Assembly: GCA_023525975.1 (NCBI GenBank)
Contig: JAKNSE010000037.1
Span: 5,562,501 to 5,626,500 of the forward strand
DNA: 64,000 bases
Direction: 5' to 3'
Source of the DNA: Smallanthus sonchifolius
Taxonomy: Eukaryota; Streptophyta; Magnoliopsida; Asterales; Asteraceae
Each line of letters starts with the position of its first letter. Position 1 is the first letter of the stretch. The position numbers were made by a program, and so were the translations under genes. Under the pieces are notes generated by a model. It did no database searches, was not told where the DNA came from, and saw only the letters and a list, made by a program, of their open reading frames with translations. Positions 34,754-45,713 of this stretch are shown in pieces.

Positions 34754-35124
34754 CAGTGTTGTAAAAATCGGGCCTAGGCGGCCATTTAACTTGTACTTTT
34801 GAGCTAGGCAGACCATTAATCGGAATTGGTCCTAGGCGGCCAGATCGCGGCGAAAATCCTGGCAAAAACCCGAAATTTTCAGCCAAATTCTGGCGAAAAC
34901 TTGGATTTTCCGGCAAAACCTTGGATTTTCCAGCCAAACCCTTCAAATTCCAGCCAAATATGTGTATAAATATTTAAAAATGAACATTTTTATAAAAATT
35001 ACATATAAAAATGTGTGTATATTTATAAAAAACTGAAAATTACATATAAAAATTCCAATCCGATTAATCCCGCCTAGGCCCCACCCCACCGCCCGCCTAG
35101 CGCCTAGCGATTTTTCCAACCATG
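34754..35124. mobile_element. hAT MITE (CCTAGGCGG family), copy 1
   Basis: 371 bp with ends CAGTGTTGTAAAAATCG and, read inward from the right, CATGGTTGGAAAAATCG. Flanked by perfect 8-bp ATAGTTAC (34,746-34,753 and 35,125-35,132). The interior has CCTAGGCGG words near both ends and repeated TTTCCGGC/CCAAA units. The same family, in opposite orientation, sits in intron 1 of the heme oxygenase gene. Confidence 0.88.
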
Positions 35125-35132
35125 ATAGTTAC

Positions 35133-35640
35133 ATTAATTATATTAATAAATACTAATCTAATTTGTTTGAACATGGAATTTTAAGGTTTGTAAGTATTTA
35201 ACAACACTTTGGATTGATGTGTTAAGAGGCTCACTTTTAATTTTTTTTAAACTGAAGAAGAAAGTTTAAGGTGAGCAAAATCAATTTCAAAAGACAAAAG
35301 TAGATGATAACTTATGTCTATTTTTTTTTGTGAAAGGAAAGAAAAATAAAATGAATAGAAAAAGGTTGAACTTAATACTAAAGTCTTTTCTCCTTTGATA
35401 TGTGTATTCTTTTCAATTGTCACTGTAACACTTTATATTTATATTTGTAACTCCAAGTTACTGAAATGACAAAGTCTTGATTTGATACTAAAGGGTCTAC
35501 TTTTGATTTACAAAACTGCATACGGTATGTTACATATTCAAGATCTACATAAAACATACTTGATTGATTTAATGTAAATAGACTAACCTTTTCCTTCTCT
35601 CTCTCTGTTTTCTTTTTTCCATTTTTTCTGTTTAGTGGTT
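35133..35640 (+). other. Upstream region of the membrane-protein exon
   Basis: AT-rich with no open frame. A pyrimidine tract ending TTTCTGTTTAG directly before TGGTTATGG (35,637-35,645) looks like a 3' splice site, so the following coding exon may be preceded by a 5' UTR intron. Confidence 0.4.
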
Positions 35641-35885
35641 ATGGCTTCATATCTTATAACAAAGTATGAAGGACCCTTAATTAGAAAATCAAGAAACAGA
35701 GAAAATGGTGATGATGATTATGGTGGAGTGTTGTATGCTGATGAATCTTGGAAGCCATGTTTGAAAAAAATACATTTAGCTTGGTTGATGATTTACAGAA
35801 TATTTGCTTTTTTTTTTGTGCTCTTGATTCTTATTACCCTAAATGCCATTGTTGATGGAGGTGGCATATTTTACTATTACACACA
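35641..35885 (+). CDS. First coding exon of a plant transmembrane-protein gene (partial)
   Basis: The ATG at 35,641 follows a splice-acceptor-like sequence. The exon ends before GTAAGT at 35,886 in phase 2 (Q codon split). It encodes about 82 residues: a hydrophilic N-terminus (KYEGPLIRKS), the phrase ADESWKPCLKKIHLAWLMIYR, one strong membrane helix (FAFFFVLLILITLNAIV) and DGGGIFYYYTQ. This pattern resembles a family of uncharacterised multi-pass plant membrane proteins of about 300-350 aa in which YTQ is followed by WTF and further helices. I cannot find the next exon anywhere downstream; the following 16 kb is transposon DNA. Either the gene is truncated or its intron is very large. Function unknown. 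Confidence 0.6.
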
Positions 35886-36329
35886 GTAAGTTTTTTCTTC
35901 TTCCATGGATTCATTATGAAATTAAAATCTTGGTTTTTCTACTTGATTTTCAAGAACCTTTGTTGGGTGATTAGATTCTTGCTATATCCAAGAAAGTTGC
36001 AAATGACTCTCAATTCACCAATTTACCCATGTCACAGTTACAAATTTTTGTTTCTTTGTGTAAAAAAGAATCTTTTTAACAGTATTTTATTATATAGGAA
36101 TGAAACAAGATTAATTAGAAATTAATTTGCAACCTTTGCTTATGTGAATTTGTGATAAGATCAAAGAAATTAATCTATACATTCTTGAAATTTCCAAACT
36201 CTTTGTACAGGGGAGCTTGAATTGTAGAACATATACATGACTGATTTTGCTACAAAATAGAACTTACAGATTGATTATTCCTTTCTGCTATAAGGATTAT
36301 TCATCTTATTCAGCTAACGTCTTAGACAA
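35886..36329. other. Intron or flank after the membrane-protein exon
   Basis: Begins with a good donor. AT-rich, one short frame at 35,916-36,125 without recognisable features. No exon seen. Confidence 0.4.
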
Positions 36330-36710
36330 AAATAAATTATCGGGGCTGCACATCGTGCGGGTTCCCTACTATAAAATACTGAAACATATTTCGACTCAAA
36401 ATGACATAATTATAAAATTTTAAATATAGTTGTTAAACGGGTGTCGGGCCGATGCCTAATAAAATCTAAATGAAAACATAATAATAGGTGCGGTTCGTCA
36501 CAGTACCTCAATGATTGCGAAACTCGCTATAGGCTACGATACCAAAAAAAAGTTGATTATGAATATAAATCCGTTTTATATCGGAACGTAGACAAAAAAA
36601 ATAAAAAAACTGTCCGCTATGTTTTTTTTTTGGTTAACAAAAGAAAGTTATTAAAGAAAAATGAAATTATTAGAAATTAAACAGGTTAAAAGTCTATATT
36701 ATATACAGTA
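36330..36710 (-). mobile_element. Helitron-like fragment, same family as 49,661-50,105
   Basis: Shares the phrase GGTTCGTCACAGTACC, an ordered series of AT-rich blocks and the end AAAAGTCTATATTATATACAGTA with the element at 49.7-50.1 kb. Its 5' end (minus strand) abuts the CTAG end of the next Helitron at 36,711. The left end near 36,340 (GGGGCTGCACATCGTGCGGG) resembles the terminal hairpin but lacks a clear CTAG. Confidence 0.5.
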
Positions 36711-37249
36711 CTAGCTTAGATCCCGTGTAATACACACGAGGTGAAAAATATCAATACATCAAATTCTTAAATTTTTATGTATATATTTTATAGGTGTAAA
36801 AATGTATTACATATAATAAGAATAGTCAATGTGGGGCTAGCCTACTTGGTAGAGGCATATGCCTCTTAGAGCAGAGGTCTCAGGTTCAAACATAGGCATT
36901 GATGTAATTTAGAATTATTGGTGTAGAATAGAATAAAAAATTCAAAATATGTAAAAATCAATATATAATTGGGTTTCGAAAATACGTTAGTTACTATTTA
37001 ATGTAATTTGATTTTCATTTACTATTTGGTTGAAAATAAAAGTTATATAATTAGATTTTGAAATTTCTTATATTAAGAGATAAATTAAAATAAATGTATT
37101 TTATTAGTATAATTAATATTTTTTTTAATATATTATTATTAAAATATAGAGGTGTATTTAATAGGAGAGAGGGACGAGAAAAAAATGATGAGAATGAATA
37201 TGAAGACGACACGTGACATGAAAAAACCTTTATTTATTATATAGTATAA
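36711..37249 (-). mobile_element. Non-autonomous Helitron
   Basis: On the minus strand the element ends in a CGTGT...ACACG hairpin a few bases before CTAG (36,711-36,714), followed by T, as Helitrons do. Its other end reads TATACTATATAATAAATAAAGG in part (37,225-37,247), the start shared with the Helitrons at 38,099 and 40,014. Length 539 bp, no coding. A SINE-like tRNA module lies inside at 36,830-36,910. Confidence 0.72.
36830..36912 (+). mobile_element. tRNA-derived SINE-like module inside a Helitron
   Basis: TAGCCTACTTGGTAGAGGC is an A-box-like match and CAGGTTCAAACATAGG a B-box-like match, about 33 nt apart. No clear tail or target duplication, so it may be captured rather than freshly inserted. 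Confidence 0.45.
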
Positions 37250-37708
37250 ATAAAAGATAAAAACAAATAGACAAGCCATGCCAAAAATTCAATGGAATCA
37301 CATTGTTCAACCAGTTGTTCCTTTAATCTATCCTTATTATAATAAATGAATAATTTTATCTGTCAGATGTCGACTTCTAGTGAAGTCTAGATTTTTGTTT
37401 CGCGTATTAAATAATAATGATTTTAAGTAATTAAATATCTAAAATTTATTCTAATATTTTATTAGAACTTTCTAAATTATAAGAATATTTTAATTATATC
37501 TTATCTTAAAATATAATTTTATAATTCTTAAACTTTATTATTTATAATTATTAAATTTTCATTATTTGTTATTTATAATTCTTAAATTTTTATTACTTAT
37601 TATTTTCATCAATGGCTGCTGATTACATTCAACATACAAATCTTAATAGAAACGTTGGTTTACAACATATATGAATTATTCAACTCTTGTAATATACAAG
37701 TTTCTAAC
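37250..37708. other. AT-rich spacer with Helitron-like words
   Basis: Contains TATCCTTATTATAATAAATGA near 37,330, which resembles a Helitron 5' end, and no gene. Confidence 0.3.
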
Positions 37709-37855
37709 CATGGGCGAAGCTAAGTGAGGGCCCCCTGATTTTTCGCTCAGTAGTGTTAATTTATACGTATTCAGTCAAAAAATTTATAGTTCCGGCCCCC
37801 CTAATATGAAAAAAAATCCCGGCCCCTCTACGTTTTTCTTCAAGCTTCGCCACTG
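37709..37855. mobile_element. 147-bp hAT MITE
   Basis: Ends CATGGGCGAAGCTAAG and, read inward, CAGTGGCGAAGCTTGAAG. Perfect 8-bp flanks TTTCTAAC (37,701-37,708 and 37,856-37,863). Confidence 0.85.
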
Positions 37856-38143
37856 TTTCTAACCTATTATAATAATAAACAAATTTGATTTTTAATAAGA
37901 GATAACAATTATATCATGGGTTATAATACTTGTATCAAAGTCCAGAATTAAGCCAACCGTAGCTACAAATAAAAACATGTAAACTTAATTTAGCTACAAA
38001 TAGAATCATGTAAACTTAATTTAAGACATGCTTGGGCACTCGACATGCTAAATCACAAACTTGATTTTAAATTCAATTTCCTAAAAGCTATATCTATATC
38101 TATACTATATAATAAATAAAGGTTTTTAGTGCCACGTGTCGTC

Positions 38144-38937
38144 CAGGGGCGGTCCTAAGGGGGGTGGGGAAGGCGACCGTCCGGGGCACGTAGTTTTTAA
38201 AAAAAAATAATTGAGTTTAACCCTCTAGATTGTCTCCACCAGTTACATATTTCATGTTTTAAAATATTATAAAAGCTTGAGTTAGATGGGTTGGTTTTAA
38301 ATTACCTGTTAATGCTCTACCACTCAAGGAGGTTGCAGGTTCGATTCCTGCAGCCCTCCTTTTTATTTTTCTTCTTTTTAAAATATATCATTGCTCCCCC
38401 TAACTTTAGTTAAATTACAAAAGTCAACCACAACTTTGTAATTATTAATCTGACACCCCTGACTTTGCAAAAATGACATAACTAACCCCTAACTTTATAA
38501 ATTGGTATTTTGACACTTCTCCCCCCACTTTGGTAAAATGGCAAAAGTCACCCCTAGCTTTGTAAATTGTTAATTTTATTACCTCAAGTTTAACGAATTT
38601 ATCATTTCAATGTTAACTCCTATTCGCGCCACAATTTATCTATTTTTCGAACTCCATGACCAAGTCGTGGCAACTTCATACGTTTCTTTTATGTACTATT
38701 AACCCACTTAGAAATTAAAAAAATGCTCACTACTTGTATTATCCATTTATCTTATTAACCCACTTAGAAATTAAAAAAAGCCCACTAGATTTTCAAACTT
38801 CTTAAAAAATAACAAAATAATCGTTATTCGTTTGTTATAGTTTTTTTATTATGCCATTATGAGTTTATATTATTGTGCCCATTTTTTTTAAATGTCCCAG
38901 ACCCAAAACATTTTGAGGAATCTCAGGACCGGCCCTG
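38144..38937. mobile_element. 794-bp non-autonomous hAT
   Basis: Ends CAGGGGCGGTCCT and, read inward, CAGGGCCGGTCCT (one mismatch). Flanks GTGTCGTC and GTGTCGCC (7/8). A tRNA-like T-arm (GCAGGTTCGATTCCTGC, 38,335-38,351) lies inside, and near 38,400-38,580 the phrase 'CCCCTAACTTT' recurs. No transposase. Confidence 0.78.
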
Positions 38938-39301
38938 GTGTCGCCTCCATATTCATTCTCGTCATATTTTTCCCGCCTCTCTCTCCTATTAAATATTAAT
39001 CTAATTGTGGATACTAATTATTTGATTTTGGATAATAATTATTATACATTAACTAAATGAATTTAATATGAACTAACATTTATCAATTATATAAAAAAAA
39101 ATAATACCCGACTGAAAAAAAATGTTTTAAAAATTAACTTAACATAATTTATAATTGTCACGTCAAAAGAGATTTTTAAAAAATATTTTGACGTGCGTAC
39201 GTGTTAACAGATTATATTATATGTGTAATACACGTTTTATTCAACTGGTGTAATACATAGGTTTTTAAAGACGTAAATATTCATCACTTAGTATATAACA
39301 T

Positions 39302-39641
39302 CAGTGGCGGATCTAGAACAAAAGTTCAGGGGTAACGAATTTTTTTTACCGTATTTTCATGTAAAGAAAAACTTAGGGGGGCCGGGATTTTTTTTTCCTA
39401 TCAGGGGGCGGAACTATAAAATGTGGGGACTTTTGATAAAGTATTAGATTTTTTATAAAATTTTGGACTTTTTATGAAGTGTTGAGCTTTTAAAAAAATT
39501 TGAGGGATAACGTAAATTTTGCTTAGGGGTAACGTAAGGGGTAACCGGATACATAAAACCGTAAAAAAAAAAATTTGCACTGCGGGGTAAAGTTGAGGGG
39601 TAGCGGGGACTACCCCTACCCATAAGGTAGGTTCATCACTG
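39302..39641. mobile_element. 340-bp hAT MITE
   Basis: Starts CAGTGGCGGATCTAGAAC, ends GGTTCATCACTG. Perfect 8-bp flanks TATAACAT (39,294-39,301 and 39,642-39,649). Confidence 0.87.
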
Positions 39642-39691
39642 TATAACATTACATTTATTCAACTCGTGTAATACACGGGAATCTAACCTAG

Positions 39692-40013
39692 TTAACGTAA
39701 ACTACTAAGAATAAATAAATAAAAGCAGAAACAATCTTTTTAAAACATTTAAAAAATTACAAAACTTTTTCAGCAAGGCACGGATTGGTATATACAATCA
39801 GATCACAAAGACGTTTGTATGATTCGTTATGGAAATAGTGGTGTACCTAGAAATCTTTTTTATCGATTGCTAACCTTTGATGTTGGGATGTATATCACTC
39901 GATTATTGATTTTTCGGTCCGGTTTGTCGGGTTGGTCACTTAATAAAAAAGATAATACAAAATCTTTAAATAATACATAATAATAGTACACCAATAGAAA
40001 ATCTATATCTATA
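39692..40013. other. AT-rich spacer between Helitrons
   Basis: No gene or element boundary recognised. Confidence 0.4.
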
Positions 40014-40067
40014 TCTATACTATCTAATAACTAAAGGTTTTTGTCAGACACTTGTCACTCTCTTATG

Positions 40068-40072
40068 CATTC
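40068..40072. repeat. Left target-site duplication CATTC
   Basis: Identical to 47,687-47,691. The pair brackets the three-LTR compound 40,073-47,686. Confidence 0.8.
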
Positions 40073-40232
40073 TGTAATACCTCAACCGAACATCCTACAG
40101 TTGGATCTCATAACGGGTCATTTTCATTTAAAAACGCATTTATTGCAATTCAAACTAGAGCGGAAGTTTTTCGAAACTCATTTATTACTAGTTAACGTTA
40201 TTCAGTTTACCTCACGAATGTCTGCACACCAT
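40073..40232 (-). repeat. LTR-A remnant (outer 160 bp)
   Basis: TGTAATACCTCAACCGAACATCCTACAG and onwards matches 41,932-42,090, then homology stops at CTGCACACC. Confidence 0.8.
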
Positions 40233-41931
40233 TTATAAACACACGAACTCTTAAACCCTACCTTTTGTTTATTATATCGGTAGCTCTTGCCACTTGTCGT
40301 CACATATTCACACAGAATTCACACAGTCTCACCCCTACGGGTAGTATTAATGATTTAAGGAAACAGACTACTCAATCTAGACACAAGTCAACACCCTACA
40401 CATTCACACTCATAATATTTATAAGCATAACCTCTCCATAGGACCCCGCCTTGCATATTCACGCAAGATGCAACACACCCATTACACTTCAAACCATCAC
40501 CCATAACACATAGGTGATACTATCATACGACCTTTGACACGGACCAATTCAAAATTCACGTTTAGGTATATTCACGTCTATACAAATCTACTCACACCAT
40601 CCAATCAACCACGTTTTAGTATCACAACAAAATTACTTCTTAATTCCAACTCACATCATTTAGAATGCAATCACACAGTCACACCATACACACATATTCA
40701 ACTATTGTAAACACAATCATACGTCGTTGAGAACACAATTATCGCCACTCATGTCCAAATCACATCATGGTAAAGCAAAAGTCAATATCAAGACCCAATA
40801 GTCAACATTCAAGTCAAACACCGCACTACATAAGTGTCTATTCAGTCCAACGTTAAGTCATCCCATAATATCTCATGACAGATGTCACTACCACCTATCA
40901 TTTGGAAATCAAACATCTCAAACAGTGCTCGCAAAGTTATTACTTAACCACCTCGGTGTATCTGCTGCACCCTCCTCTGGTCCTTCCCGAAACAAAGCTC
41001 TTTTAACCATCATAAGTGGTCGGTCTCTCAACCGTGCAGGTCCACGTCCTAGAAGAAAATCATGTACAACCGACACTGATCTCCTTCTCTGCTCCGTCTT
41101 TCCGATCAACGCTCCACGCGGTATGTCGACGACCGAAGCTCTAGCCACAGTTGGCGCGAGAATCACCAACATCACCCCACCTCACCATCAGCTCTATCTA
41201 CGGCAGTCGTCGGCTTGACCAGTCAATCTGCATTCCTCTTAGTAGGAGTTCCATGCTTGCTCGATCTCGTACGCTTTGTCTTAGCCACCTAATCCTAAAC
41301 AAGATAGAACGCTAGAGTGATTACTATGGGCACATATTCAGAATATGAGAGTAATCATAGACTGCCAAATCACGGTGATCAAATGCAATTTGGTGGTCCA
41401 CATCACTGCTCGGATTCTAAACCATTCCCATCATACTCACACTAACTTTCTACCTTCACGCACATCAGATGCACATGCATCCCACACAACTCACATAGCA
41501 TCACAAAATGATATATCAAGTTATCACAATAATCACAATTGCACACCACACATGGTTACACGCAAATTCACTAAACCATCCTAACACACTAAGCTATGTC
41601 TCATAACGCAATTAATTATCTCGCAACACATGATTTCACCAAGTCACACCACACTCTTCACATAATTCTATATACTACCACAACACATAGCATACATCAT
41701 GTTCCCACACGGAACCATAAATCATTTACTCACATTAACCATTTTACCTATCGTAACACTACGCAAATGATAAATAATAATCACTCATCAAATTGAAAGA
41801 CTTACCTCTTGACTCGCGGTTACTCGTGGTGGCATTCGTTTCACTCTCGTCCCAATTTCGGTTTAAGTTAAAGTATTTTATTTGTTTTAAAAATACCAGT
41901 TTTCTTTTAAACCACAGCTCTGATACCAACT
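40233..41931 (-). other. Internal (leader-side) DNA of the compound element
   Basis: The primer-binding site GCTCTGATACCA (41,917-41,928, minus sense) lies three bases from LTR-B. The frames at 40,918-41,175 (minus) and others have no gag motif that I recognise. No zinc knuckle or protease is visible, so coding regions were deleted. Confidence 0.55.
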
Positions 41932-44578
41932 TGTAAGACCCCAACCCGGGCATCCTACAGTTAGATCTCATAACAGGTCATTTTCATTTAAAACGCATTT
42001 ATTGCAATTCAAACTACAGCTGAAGTCTTTCAAAACTAATTTATTACTAGTTAACGTTATTCAGTTTATCTCACGAATGCCTGCACACCAATCCGAGTAA
42101 CGCCGCTTCCCAGCCAAGATACGTCAACCCTACGCTTACCTGCAAAACAATCTAACGTACACACAAAGTCAGATACGCTGAGTGAGTTCTAATAGTTTTG
42201 TTTGAACGAAAACCATCACGTTACATTCATTAGCTTAATCCACTCCGGACCCTTCGGTCCTTACAAAATAGTTTTATGATTTACTAACGAATAGTTAACC
42301 CACTGAAATCCCACGACATCCCTTAACCGTTCATCACCCGGGACTCAACCCGCACTACTAGTAATAATAATAACCATAGTAATAACATTACCATCTCGTT
42401 GACATAGAATTAACTTACTATACTAATAACTCACACCCAAGAACAAGTATCAACCCGACACTTGGTTAACACAACATACGATAGACATTAACACACCCGG
42501 CCTTAACCAAGGCTCTCACAATTAACTTACACGACAGCTATATACGTCAAGTCACAATTCTGACACAACGGTCAATCTACTCTACATACCCCAATAATAT
42601 CATCTACACGTCACACTAACATTACCACATTAATATCATCACATGCATAATAAATATAACTCTACGTTTGCGTGCAATTCAACACCACATAAATGTACTC
42701 GTAAACACATACCTCGTCACTGCACCCTCGTCGGGGTTACCCTCGTCAGGGCGTTCAACACACCCCAAGCTCATCATTAACCTGTTAAATAAATGTCACC
42801 ATTGGTGACTTCCCGACGGACCTCATCTTTCACAAATCCCGTTTGCCATGTCATACGGACAACGATGCAAACACGTCACACAAATATAAACACATAATAT
42901 CACACATCATATACACGACACATTATTGACACCTGTACCACACACGTGATACTAGAACAATGTATATATATGTATATACCCCACATGAATCATAAGCATT
43001 TAGCTTAATGCCTGACTCTCCCTGATCTACCCTTATCACATCACATATTAATATCTCATACCCTTAGCTCACATATTTCAACGAACACACCATAAACCCT
43101 ACGACTCTTAAATAAGCATTTTATACTCAAAACATATCGGGTTAGAACCCGAAACCCTTAACACGATTAATTACATTAACACCTCATGAAAGTATGTACG
43201 ATAGCCCCAAAACAGTAAAACGTTTAAAAGAGGGGATTAGAAACTCACCGGTTGCGAAACTTTCCTTCCGAAGTCGCATACCTGTAAACTCGTAGTCCAA
43301 CGCGAACCTGTCGTCAAATAAACTACCCAGATCAATCCTATTATCGCAGTAACACTAACGCATCTATTCTGGACCAGCAGCTACAAGCTCGGTCTAAGTC
43401 GTCCCAACCGTACAACCGACGCGCTCACTCGCGTACAAAAACCCCTAAATTATCGTTACCGAAAAACGTTCCCGAAAGTCATTCCCGACATTTTTCCCAT
43501 ATCCCAAAATACTCCCCAACAATGAATATAAAGTCCTATGGGTTCATACCTTTGCGTACAAGCCGTTCTAAACGGTTTTGTACGAAACTGCTGAGCACCA
43601 CGCGAGAGGAAAACTTGTTTTGCTCATATCTCGACCATACGAGCTCCGTTTCACGCGAACCATCTATCCACGCGTTCGTCTCGTTACACCTGACCTCAGA
43701 AAAATATTGGTGTCGGCCACCGCCGCCACCGCTGCTGCCAGAACGCATACTCGTCTTTCAGCACGTTCGGTTTTGCACGTCAATATACGAGTAGCTTAAA
43801 ACCGACCCAAATGGACTCCGTTTTAGGCAAATAATATGTCCACGCGTTCGTATCGCCGAACCCTTTCAGAAGAACCAGTCTCCGTCGCCGTAAACCGCAG
43901 CCTTCATCGCCGGAAAACCGAACAGTAGCCGGCATTCGCCTTTTTCGCGCGTCTGTCTTCGCACTGCTCGTATCCCTATCAAACGAACTCGGAATTGGAC
44001 AAATGATATATCCACGTGACTTTCGCCAAACTCTTCCACCTCCACCATCGCCGCCGCTAGAAATCACGAACAGTGGCCGGAAATCCTCGCTGGTTTTTCG
44101 TTTTCGCTCGTTTCCTTCGCCAATCGTTTCCATGTCGCCTCCTAGTGGCCATAACACTTTAATCAATCAAACCTAACAGAAAAATCATCCAAAATCGAAT
44201 ACAATGAGGAAAAGGAGATTACCTCGTCATGTTTGAAAGCTTCCTGATCAGAAACCACCGCGTCGCCGCCTTCCTCCTCCCCGATCCGGCGGCTCTCCCT
44301 CTCTCGGTTCTCCTTCAGCCGTTGTGCACTCTCCCTAGCGAAATGGCTAGGGTTTGCGCATTATGGTGGCTTTTAAATGGCCACTATTTTCGCTTCGTGT
44401 CCTTGTAAAACTGTCTCGCGCGCTTTTAATCCCGAACTAGACATTAAACGGTTACTCGATCTTGTACCTTAATTGAATCAATCTTTACAAGGCCATCCCT
44501 GCTAACCGGGACATGCAATAAGGATTCGGTTAGTCCACTAACCCGAATCGTTCGCTTACGGATTTTCAGGATGTTACA
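41932..44578 (-). repeat. LTR-B, complete (2,647 bp)
   Basis: TGTAAGACCCC...GATGTTACA with a primer-binding site on one side and a polypurine tract (AGTCTGCCCCCCTT, 44,579-44,592) on the other. Contains the GGGGATTAGAAACTCACC block and a GC-rich part at 43,680-44,340. It defines the family also seen at 2,160, 9,026 and 45,714. Confidence 0.88.
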
Positions 44579-45623
44579 AGTCTGCCCCCCTTAAAAGAGG
44601 ATTCGTCCTCGAATCCTGCATCGGCACAACCCAACTCCGCTCATCTTCCTGCTACAATTGGTGCACCCAAGATCCCTTGGTGCTACCTGCCCTCTCTCGC
44701 ACACCTCATCGAGGTCATTATCTTTCCACACGGCCACCCTCCATGGTGTTCAAATAAGTCTTCTCCATTTCCCTCTTTCAACTTTGGGACTTGTAGATCT
44801 CATATAAATATTCCCTTGTTACTCGTTCTTGAATTTTCAGTTCTATGGCCCACATCAACAATTACCTACTTATTTGTTCTGTCCTCCTGATTTGATTACG
44901 ACATCCATGTCGTCACCCTTTGTATATCCCTAATGATCTCATCGTCCTTTCGGTCATCCCCCACTAAGATTCTTTGCTTTTCATAAATAGGATCATCATC
45001 GTCCCTCTTATCTCGTACTCTAGTTGCCATCCAACGATGTTTCCTTAAAACTCAGGCACCACTGCATGGCTTACCGATGTGATACATCTCTCGTCCTTGA
45101 ATGACCTCCAAGAACTTGTGTCAATCTTTATTTAACTCTCCTAACGGTTCCCCATCACAGTATTCCCTTACTTCTTTACCACGTATTTAATATGCCCCTC
45201 GAGCATGTACATACACTTAACACTAGGGTCATTCTCATCCGCCCTCGATGTCCTCAAAAGCTCACCTACCATTGTCATGTCTGTTTCAATAGCCAATATT
45301 TTATTTACTTCATTTCTCTACCGGAGCTCCCTCTAAGCCAGTCGTAAGTTTGCCAGCGTAGACCCTTTCCTTCTCAGTCACTTATGTGCAATCCTGCACT
45401 TCCCCTTCTCCCGTTCCACTTTTCTCGTCGATGCTCTATCATTTCCATACGACCACCGATCACGTCCCATTCATCAAGTGCGAACAGGAAGTCCGCCCTA
45501 GCATGCGCCTCAGTTATCCATTGTCTCGTTTATGGAGAACATATCTACTCCTCTTATGGAGCGTATCCCATGGAGATCCTATCGTCGCTTGTCTACTCCG
45601 CGCTGAAATCTCTAGCGTCGTCT
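44579..45623 (-). other. Post-pol internal DNA of the compound element
   Basis: Starts with the polypurine tract and the motif AGGATTCGTCCTCGAATCCT, which corresponds to the conserved GAATTCGAGGACGAATT-type sequence that follows pol in chromoviruses. The rest is C/T-rich without a pol frame. Confidence 0.6.
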
Positions 45624-45713
45624 GCTATATACGTCAAGTCACAATTCTGACACAACGGAGATCCATTGTCTCTGCTATATACGTCGTCTGCTATATACGT
45701 CGTCTGCTATATC

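Larger units (their letters stand above)
38099..39691 (+). mobile_element. Helitron carrying two hAT elements
   Basis: Starts A|TCTATACTATATAATAAA at 38,099 and ends with the hairpin CGTGTAATACACG (39,665-39,677), then ten bases, then CTAG (39,688-39,691) before T. Those are the standard Helitron ends and A/T insertion site. Without the two hATs it would be about 460 bp, similar to the other small Helitrons here. No RepHel gene. Confidence 0.78.

Noticed and set aside
40918..41218. Frames that might be gag of the compound element
   Set aside because: Position fits gag, but no gag, zinc-knuckle or protease motif can be read.
43522..44166. Open frames on both strands, some repeated at 46,705-47,275
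   Set aside because: They lie in the GC-rich part of LTR-B and LTR-C and differ by frameshifts between the two copies.
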